6,865 bases of DNA from Erysipelotrichaceae bacterium (GTDB lineage Bacteria > Bacillota_I > Bacilli_A > Erysipelotrichales > Erysipelotrichaceae), in NCBI GenBank assembly GCA_027449005.1, contig DAIDML010000003.1, forward strand, positions 1 through 6,865, given 5' to 3'. This document shows, one piece after another, positions 1-4,245 of this stretch. Positions within the stretch are counted from its first letter, which is position 1, and the number at the start of each line of letters is the position of its first letter. Position numbers and translations under genes: made by a program. The notes under the pieces are model-generated. The model did no database searches and was not told where the DNA came from. It saw only the letters and a list, made by a program, of their open reading frames with translations.

Positions 1-538
1 TTTCACTTTCAGCTTTGATTTCTTCTAAGCTTGCGCCATTTTCAGCCAATGCGCCAAGAATCTTATGCACAAGAACTGTACCTGCGACACCACGACGTCC
101 TTCAGTCCAAGTGGAACCTTCAACGGCGATGTCATCGTTAGTAATGACGAAGTCTACTTTAATGTTGTCCATTTCTTCAGCCATTTCTTTGGCCATGGTG
201 AAGTTAATGACGTCACCAGTATAGTTCTTAATAACTAAGAATACACCAGCACCTTTGTCTGCTGCTTTAATTCCTTCATAAACTTGATCAACGGTTGGAG
301 AGGTGAATACATCACCACAGACGGCTGCACTTAACATACCTTTACCTACAAAACCTGCATGAGATGGTTCGTGGCCACTACCACCCCCAGAAACTAGACC
401 TACTTTACCTTTTCCTTCGTAGTTACGAGCGACAACACGAGTGTCACTGACGCGGTGCACGATATTTTCGTGAGTGGCAACTAGGCCATTAATCATTTCT
501 TCTACGACGTCTTCTGGTCTGTTCAGAATCTTTTTCAT
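1..538 (-). CDS. dhaK: Dihydroxyacetone kinase subunit DhaK, N-terminal part (runs off left edge)
   Basis: DhaK is the dihydroxyacetone-binding subunit of dihydroxyacetone kinase; with DhaL (and the phosphoryl donor DhaM in PTS-dependent systems) it makes dihydroxyacetone phosphate in the cytoplasm. The frame is open from an ATG at 538 to the window edge, giving 179 of the roughly 330 residues usual for the family. Visible family signatures are GGGSGHEP at residues 51-58, the following SHAGFVGKGMLSAAVCGDVF block, and NYTGD at 105-109. H56 and D109 fall on the same numbers as the active-site His56 and Asp109 of E. coli DhaK. The histidine that binds substrate covalently (H218 in E. coli) lies outside the window. 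The start is fixed by AAAGGAGG four bases upstream. The PTS-dependent or ATP-dependent type cannot be decided here, because the genes that would tell (dhaL/dhaM) would lie further left. Confidence 0.96.
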   Translation of the reverse strand, partial: MKKILNRPEDVVEEMINGLVATHENIVHRVSDTRVVARNYEGKGKVGLVSGGGSGHEPSHAGFVGKGMLSAAVCGDVFTSPTVDQVYEGIKAADKGAGVFLVIKNYTGDVINFTMAKEMAEEMDNIKVDFVITNDDIAVEGSTWTEGRRGVAGTVLVHKILGALAENGASLEEIKAESE

Positions 539-542
539 GGTT

Positions 543-550
543 CCTCCTTT
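543..550 (-). promoter_or_regulatory. Strong ribosome binding site of dhaK
   Basis: Reading the minus strand, AAAGGAGG is followed by four bases and then the ATG at 538. The match to the 16S 3' end is near perfect and decides the dhaK start. Confidence 0.85.
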
Positions 551-566
551 TGATCAACAGAACATG

Positions 567-582
567 ATACACAGATGTGTAT
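567..582. repeat. Inverted repeat in the dhaK leader, candidate second operator
   Basis: Perfect 7-bp arms ATACACA and TGTGTAT are separated by GA. The repeat begins inside the cre-like box (578-592) and continues toward the gene, in the early leader just after the predicted start. It has no U-tract, so it is not a terminator. It could be the operator of a dha-specific regulator or a 5' mRNA hairpin. No regulator can be named from the window. Confidence 0.5.
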
Positions 583-592
583 ACGCTTTCAT
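578..592 (-). promoter_or_regulatory. cre box (CcpA operator) at the dhaK transcription start
   Basis: The minus strand reads ATGAAAGCGTATACA, which fits the catabolite-responsive-element consensus WTGNAANCGNWWNCA at every position. It overlaps the last two bases of the predicted -10 and covers the predicted start near 584, the classic position for CcpA-HPr(Ser-P) repression. This would silence dihydroxyacetone use while a preferred sugar is present. No ccpA gene is in the window, so the regulator is inferred. Confidence 0.7.
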
Positions 593-620
593 TGTAGTCC
601 TAAAAGCAGTCTTTATGCAA
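591..620 (-). promoter_or_regulatory. Predicted sigma-A promoter of dhaK
   Basis: On the minus strand TTGCAT (620-615, weak -35, 3/6) is followed after 18 bases by TACAAT (596-591, -10, 5/6). Transcription would start near 584, giving a leader of about 46 nt before the dhaK ATG. The assignment is inferred from hexamer match and spacing. It is strengthened by a cre-like box placed directly over the predicted start. Confidence 0.55.
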
Positions 621-656
621 AAGAATTGAATGTACAGTCGGATATTGTCGCATAAA

Positions 657-682
657 AAACATTCACTTTGATGTGAATGTTT
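657..682 (-). terminator. Intrinsic terminator of the DUF438-DUF454 operon
   Basis: On the minus strand a 10-bp stem, AAACATTCAC pairing with GTGAATGTTT around a 6-base loop, runs directly into a six-T stretch. The terminator overlaps the end of the DUF454 reading frame: the upstream arm encodes the Thr-Phe-Thr near the C-terminus, and the TGA stop (665-663) lies in the downstream arm. Confidence 0.8.
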
Positions 683-1040
683 GAGGGGTTTCTTTGAGAT
701 TTTGAATCATGATTGTGCATCCTAAGCCTATGAATACAAGGCTTATTTTAACCAGTATCAACGGTGCAATAATAACACTCATTAAGAGACTAAGCCATAA
801 AACAAGGATGGCCTTCTTCTTGATATGAGGTCTAACACAACGATGGTGTTGATAGTCACTGATCATAGGACCAAATGTAGGGTTTTTCATGATGCGTGAC
901 GCAAAGGAAGGGGAAGATTTCATGAAACACCCTACACTGGCCAGATAGAAAGGGGTCGTTGGTAGTAAGGGAAGGAGTATGCCTATGGAACCTAAGATAA
1001 AGAAAAGAAAACCTAGAAAGAAACTTATGGGGTGTCTCAT
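663..1040 (-). CDS. DUF454 (YbaN-type) small membrane protein
   Basis: The 125-residue protein matches the DUF454/YbaN family in length and signature. The family is found as small inner-membrane proteins of unknown biochemical role. A hydrophobic segment at about residues 5-40 contains the hallmark G-x2-G-x-LLPLLPTTPF (P24, P27, T28, T29, P30). A short basic loop (about 41-76) follows, then a long hydrophobic stretch at about 77-112 that could span the membrane once or twice. Its ATG overlaps the stop of the DUF438 gene (ATGA) and no Shine-Dalgarno is visible within 15 bases, so translation is probably coupled to that gene. The operon link suggests, but does not prove, a membrane role in the same redox or nitrosative response. 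The family call is firm; the function is unknown. Confidence 0.88.
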   Translation of the reverse strand: MRHPISFFLGFLFFILGSIGILLPLLPTTPFYLASVGCFMKSSPSFASRIMKNPTFGPMISDYQHHRCVRPHIKKKAILVLWLSLLMSVIIAPLILVKISLVFIGLGCTIMIQNLKETPQTFTSK

Positions 1041-2200
1041 ACGTTAACTAAACGTTTTTCACCTTCTAAATGTTGAATTTCACTGATATCCTGAGTGACT
1101 TCTAAGGTTCCTAGGTACTCATTTTCTTCATTTCTGATTGCATAGTAGCGGATATGAACACGTTTTCCTCGAAAGTTAATCCAAAAGTCTTCATGATCTT
1201 TTCGTCCACTTCTTAAATCATCCACTATTCCCATCACAATATCCACGCTTTGGGGAGGATGACACATGTCTACGCTACGATTGATGACAGAGATTGGACG
1301 TTCAAAAATACGTTCTTTGCCTTGGGTCACAAAGGTAACTTTATTTTCAGCATTCACAAAAGTCATATCGAAAGGTACTGTATTGAAAATAGCGTTCACT
1401 TGTTCATGGGTTAAGTATCCCATGCTCATGTTTAAGGCTTCATCCCTGATTTCAGTGTTAGGTTCATTAACGGATTCATAAGTTGTATCTGGTGTGTGTT
1501 GTTCACGAGCTTGCGCAATGATTTTCAAGTCAGCTTGATTAAGCTTCTCCAATAACATAGGGAACAACACATTGTTTTCTTTGCTAATCATGTCTTCAAT
1601 CAATTGGATGGTTTTACCTAACTGAGATTGTAGTATTTTGAATGCCACATCTTCATATGTTAACTGAAGGCTTTCTTTAATGCTTTTGCGTATTTTATTA
1701 TCAACACCCCACATGACTTTAGGGATAATGAAATCACCACGTTTCTCAAGCATAGGAAACAAGATGTTTTCTTTATCTTCATAGTGTTTCACTATCGCTT
1801 CAAACGTTGATTGAAAACTTGTAACATGTTTTCTTAAGACATTCACATCAAAGGCCAGTTGAACATCTTCTTTAAAGCTCATTAACGCATCATAGAAATT
1901 GGAGTTTTCTTCTTCAAACTCTGTAATAGGATTAATGGTAATCTCATCACTGTGGAGCTGAAAAACGCTACCAGTAAACAATGAAGCATGAATGTCGCAT
2001 AAGTTTTGAATCTCTTCAATACTGACACCTTCTTGCACTAGGTTATATTCCATTTGGGCAATCTCAGCACCACTGACACTCTTGAATTCATTCTTAAAAA
2101 TTCGTGTCACTTCTTCAATATCATCACCGTTATGTAAACGTAAGATCAACTCTTTTAAACGTGCTTGTCTTTGATTTGTGTTATCGATTAGTTCACTCAT
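1037..2200 (-). CDS. DUF438 / hemerythrin-like / PAS domain protein
   Basis: This 387-residue soluble protein has the three-part layout of DUF438 proteins. An N-terminal DUF438 helical region covers about residues 10-80. A hemerythrin-like bundle covers about 90-235 and includes HYEDKENILFPMLEK (139-153), KVMWGVDNKIR and SKENNVLFPM (206-215). A PAS domain covers about 262-376 with CHPPQSV (313-319), SGRKDHEDFWI and LGTLEVTQDI (363-372). Such proteins are associated with binding oxygen, NO or iron and with redox sensing; the exact reaction is not established. The start is the ATG at 2200, six bases after GGAGG (2211-2207); an in-frame TTG at 2221 has no such signal. Where relatives, as I recall them, usually read HPVH near the start of the hemerythrin part, this one reads NPIT (90-93), so an iron ligand may be missing. 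It sits between a Crp/Fnr-type gene and a DUF454 gene, behind a palindromic operator. Confidence 0.92.
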   Translation of the reverse strand: MSELIDNTNQRQARLKELILRLHNGDDIEEVTRIFKNEFKSVSGAEIAQMEYNLVQEGVSIEEIQNLCDIHASLFTGSVFQLHSDEITINPITEFEEENSNFYDALMSFKEDVQLAFDVNVLRKHVTSFQSTFEAIVKHYEDKENILFPMLEKRGDFIIPKVMWGVDNKIRKSIKESLQLTYEDVAFKILQSQLGKTIQLIEDMISKENNVLFPMLLEKLNQADLKIIAQAREQHTPDTTYESVNEPNTEIRDEALNMSMGYLTHEQVNAIFNTVPFDMTFVNAENKVTFVTQGKERIFERPISVINRSVDMCHPPQSVDIVMGIVDDLRSGRKDHEDFWINFRGKRVHIRYYAIRNEENEYLGTLEVTQDISEIQHLEGEKRLVNV

Positions 2201-2220
2201 ATTGGTCCTCCAATAACACA

Positions 2221-2226
2221 AGTGTA
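2221..2226 (-). promoter_or_regulatory. Possible -10 of an activator-dependent promoter for the DUF438 operon
   Basis: Minus-strand TACACT (4/6 to TATAAT) would give a start at about 2214, leaving a 14-nt leader that contains GGAGG. The centre of the palindrome at 2243-2268 would then lie at -41.5, the classic Class II activator position for Crp/Fnr proteins. No convincing -35 exists, as expected for an activated promoter. A competing -10, TATAGG (2235-2230), would put the palindrome at about -32 and imply repression instead. The choice is inference. Confidence 0.35.
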
Positions 2227-2242
2227 CATCCTATAAGAAGAA

Positions 2243-2268
2243 AAGAATGTGATGTACATCACATTCTT
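2243..2268. promoter_or_regulatory. 26-bp perfect palindrome, Crp/Fnr-type operator before the DUF438 gene
   Basis: The two 13-bp arms are exact reverse complements, with the core TGTGATGTACATCACA at 2248-2263. The core has the Crp-type form TGTGA-N6-TCACA and is identical to the palindrome before the regulator gene (2948-2963). It overlaps the last codons and TGA stop (2261-2259) of the regulator gene. On the minus strand it is followed by TTCTTCTTA after the final TT of the arm, so the RNA could also fold as a terminator-like hairpin between the two genes. Confidence 0.85.
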
Positions 2269-2936
2269 GTTAATAAGATTTGCTTTTGTTTGAGTGTTCT
2301 TAGTTTACCGCTGTTTTCAAGCTGTTTCATGCTTCGAGAGACACTTTCACGTGTCACTCCCAGACGCATACCGATTTCTTCTTGAGTGAGAGGTAACTTT
2401 AATACTGTTCCTTGGTGTGTTTCAAAACCAAAGTCCAAAGCTAAGGTTTGAAGTAGTTTAAATAAGCGTTGTTCAAGGGGATCAATGGTCACATTGGAAA
2501 GTTCAGATTCAAGATTCTGTATTCGAGAAGACAAGGCATGAATGATGGCTAATGAGAACTCATGATCATTTTCAATCAGTTCCTGAACTGTAGAAGCATC
2601 AATCATACAAACGGTTGAAGGTTCCATGGCTTCAACACTGTATGCGGATTGACTTTCCTTAAACAGAGATTCTTGACCGAAGAAGTCACCTTTATGAAGG
2701 AAATACAATGTTTTTTGTTTACCTTCTTCATGATGGGTATAACACTTAAATGATCCTGATGAAATCACCACAAATTGATGCAAAGGTTGTGTCTCAAAGA
2801 TAACATGTTCACCTTTATTGAAGGCGAGACGATGGACAGAAGCGATAATCTTTGCACGATGTTTCCCGCTGACATGAGAAAAGATACCTAATTGGCTAAT
2901 GCATACGGGTGATTGACAAGTATGACACGATAGCAT
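2259..2936 (-). CDS. Crp/Fnr-family transcriptional regulator with N-terminal cysteine cluster
   Basis: This 225-residue DNA-binding regulator has a cyclic-nucleotide-fold sensor domain (about 20-130), a dimer helix (about 125-150) and a C-terminal winged helix-turn-helix with LTQEEIGMRLGVTRESVSR at 183-201. Recognition-helix residues R196, E197 and R201 match those Crp uses to read TGTGA, and two TGTGA-N6-TCACA palindromes flank this gene. The Crp cAMP-contact residues are not kept: the segment GQESLFKESQSAYS (87-100) has Ala where Crp has Arg82. cAMP is therefore an unlikely ligand. Cysteines C4, C7 and C12 (CxxCx4C) plus C110, in a context like that of FNR C122, suggest a redox, Fe-S, thiol or NO sensor. 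The start follows AAGGAG by six bases. It is probably autoregulated and controls the downstream DUF438 gene. An FNR/FLP/HcpR-like role is inference. Confidence 0.92.
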   Translation of the reverse strand: MLSCHTCQSPVCISQLGIFSHVSGKHRAKIIASVHRLAFNKGEHVIFETQPLHQFVVISSGSFKCYTHHEEGKQKTLYFLHKGDFFGQESLFKESQSAYSVEAMEPSTVCMIDASTVQELIENDHEFSLAIIHALSSRIQNLESELSNVTIDPLEQRLFKLLQTLALDFGFETHQGTVLKLPLTQEEIGMRLGVTRESVSRSMKQLENSGKLRTLKQKQILLTRM

Positions 2937-2947
2937 TTTTTTCTCCT

Positions 2948-2963
2948 TGTGATGTACATCACA
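2948..2963. promoter_or_regulatory. 16-bp palindromic operator before the Crp/Fnr-type gene
   Basis: TGTGATGTACATCACA is a perfect palindrome with the Crp consensus form TGTGA-N6-TCACA, identical to the core of the site at 2248-2263. Its gene-proximal end shares a base with the AAGGAG ribosome binding site (2948-2943). It therefore lies downstream of, or on, any plausible start for this gene, which points to autorepression. From the divergent flavoprotein gene it lies about 82 bp upstream of that gene's predicted start. Confidence 0.85.
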
Positions 2964-3007
2964 TTAATAGCGTAACATTAATGTAGACCAAATAAAAGAG
3001 TAATCAA
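2964..3007 (-). promoter_or_regulatory. Candidate promoter(s) of the Crp/Fnr-type gene
   Basis: Two overlapping options exist on the minus strand. TTGATT (3007-3002) with TACATT (2985-2980), spaced 16, starts near 2973. TTGGTC (2991-2986) with TATTAA (2969-2964), spaced 16, starts near 2957. In both cases the palindrome at 2948-2963 falls on or after the start. Neither is strong and the choice is uncertain. Confidence 0.35.
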
Positions 3008-3022
3008 TGAGGAATGAGAATA

Positions 3023-3031
3023 TGCTATGAT
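3023..3031 (+). promoter_or_regulatory. Extended -10 promoter of the flavoprotein gene (candidate leaderless start)
   Basis: TGCTATGAT is an extended -10 element (TGn plus TATGAT, 5/6). With standard geometry (hexamer at -12 to -7) the start falls on 3038, the A of the flavoprotein ATG. There is no good -35 upstream, which the TGn motif can compensate for. The exact coincidence with the start codon and the lack of a spaced Shine-Dalgarno suggest a leaderless transcript. This is inference from sequence. Confidence 0.45.
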
Positions 3032-3037
3032 GAAGGT

Positions 3038-4210
3038 ATGAAAAACATCGTTATTTGTGGAGCTGGTCCGGCTGGATGCATGGCTGCAATCAGCACTAAA
3101 ACACATTATCCTCACTTTAATGTCATCCTCATTGATCAAAATGACCACATTCTTAAGAAACTACGTTTAAGTGGGGGAGGACGTTGCAATGTCAGTGCCA
3201 ATGTCAGTGTTCAAACCATCATTGAACAAACTCCTCGTAACGGTCGCTTTTTATATGCTTCTCTTAATGAATTCAACAGCACTCACATTCAAGACTTCTT
3301 TACATCAAGAGGCTGTCCATTAATTGAAGAGGATCATCAACGTTTGTTTCCTAAATCTCATAAAGCTGCGGATATTGCCCAGGTTATGCTGAATGAACTT
3401 CACCGACTCAATGTTGAGTTGCAGCTTAATATCTATGTGAATCAGATTGACCTACACAACAACAAAGTCATCACTTCTGATCAAACTTTCAACTATGATC
3501 ACTTGATCATTGCTAGTGGAGGATTGAGTTATCCACAAACAGGCAGTGATGGACATCTAATCAAAATATTGTCTCAACATGTCGAAGTGGAAGCATGCTA
3601 TCCTGCGGAAACACCTCTGGTGTCCAATGATGCACTCATTCAATCTAAACTTCTTCAAGGGGTTTCATTGAAGGACGTCAGTTTAACACTTTTCATAGAA
3701 GGTAAGAAGAAGAAACAAGTAAAACATGACATGTTGTTTACTCATTTTGGGTTCTCAGGTCCGGGGGTTTTACAACTCAGCAGTGTGTGTCGAGATTGCT
3801 TTGAAAAAAAACAATCTGTCATGATGAACATTGATTGTCTTCCGCATTTGAATCAACAAGAAGTGGAAGATCTACTTAAGAAGCACACACTATCAAAAGT
3901 ATTATCCATACATCAACTCCCTAAGCGACTGAATGAAGCCTATGAAATCTTGAAAGATTCATTAACACCCACACAGTTTCTTAAAGCATGGACCTTTAAC
4001 ATTCATGACATGCGAGGCTTCAATCAAGCTTTTGTGACCAGTGGAGGAATCAGTGTTAAAGCCATTGATCCTGCCACCATGCATTTAAAAGCATACCCCA
4101 ATGTCAGTGTATGTGGTGAAATGATTGATGTGCACTCTCATACGGGAGGATATAACATTACTCTTGCTATGAGCACAGGATATCACGCAGGAAGACATTG
4201 TTTGGACTAA
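3038..4210 (+). CDS. HI0933/BaiN-family NAD(P)/FAD-dependent oxidoreductase
   Basis: This 390-residue cytoplasmic flavoprotein belongs to the HI0933/YhiN/BaiN family (about 400 residues usual). Signatures are the FAD-binding Rossmann motif GAGPAG at residues 7-12, the KLRLSGGGRCNVSA block, ASGGLSYPQTGSDG in the middle, LFTHFGFSGPGVLQLSS, and a C-terminal FAD-contact region with VTSGGIS and GEMIDVHSHTGGYN. Most family members have no proven substrate; the one member with an assigned bile-acid reaction does not allow a function transfer here. The start at 3038 puts the Rossmann strand at the N-terminus as in relatives and coincides with the predicted transcript start. An in-frame ATG at 3014 adds eight residues but has AGGA touching it with no spacer. 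The gene diverges from the Crp/Fnr-type gene and ends at a shared terminator. Confidence 0.92.
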   Translation: MKNIVICGAGPAGCMAAISTKTHYPHFNVILIDQNDHILKKLRLSGGGRCNVSANVSVQTIIEQTPRNGRFLYASLNEFNSTHIQDFFTSRGCPLIEEDHQRLFPKSHKAADIAQVMLNELHRLNVELQLNIYVNQIDLHNNKVITSDQTFNYDHLIIASGGLSYPQTGSDGHLIKILSQHVEVEACYPAETPLVSNDALIQSKLLQGVSLKDVSLTLFIEGKKKKQVKHDMLFTHFGFSGPGVLQLSSVCRDCFEKKQSVMMNIDCLPHLNQQEVEDLLKKHTLSKVLSIHQLPKRLNEAYEILKDSLTPTQFLKAWTFNIHDMRGFNQAFVTSGGISVKAIDPATMHLKAYPNVSVCGEMIDVHSHTGGYNITLAMSTGYHAGRHCLD

Positions 4211-4238
4211 AAAAGAGAATCAATCAGATTCTCTTTTT
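4210..4238. terminator. Bidirectional intrinsic terminator between convergent genes
   Basis: A perfect 12-bp stem, AAAAAGAGAATC pairing with GATTCTCTTTTT around a 5-base loop, begins at the last base of the flavoprotein stop codon. It gives a T-run on the plus strand and, because of the A-run, also on the minus strand. It can therefore end both the flavoprotein transcript and the PTS operon, whose last gene stops at 4246. Confidence 0.9.
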
Positions 4239-4245
4239 CATTGAT

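Noticed and set aside
15..224. Plus-strand open frames at 15-224, 1266-1481, 2104-2385, 4241-4498 and 5069-5263, and a minus-strand frame at 5169-5357.
   Set aside because: All lie wholly or largely inside well-supported genes in other frames, show no family pattern and have no credible ribosome binding site; I treat them as shadows.
1041..1055. Short inverted repeat ACGTT-AACTA-AACGT just upstream of the DUF454 start.
   Set aside because: The 5-bp stem is inside coding sequence and too weak to support a regulatory claim.
2201..2221. TTG at 2221 as an in-frame upstream start of the DUF438 gene, adding seven residues.
   Set aside because: It has no Shine-Dalgarno, whereas the ATG at 2200 has GGAGG six bases before it and matches the family N-terminus better.
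2948..2963. Treating the palindromes as true Crp-cAMP sites.
   Set aside because: The likely Firmicutes background and the loss of cAMP-contact residues in the adjacent regulator argue for a Crp-shaped site read by a non-cAMP sensor.
3014..3037. ATG at 3014 as start of the flavoprotein gene.
   Set aside because: AGGA abuts it with no spacer, and the added residues MRICYDEG lie before the normal family start. It also overlaps the predicted promoter. Not fully excluded.
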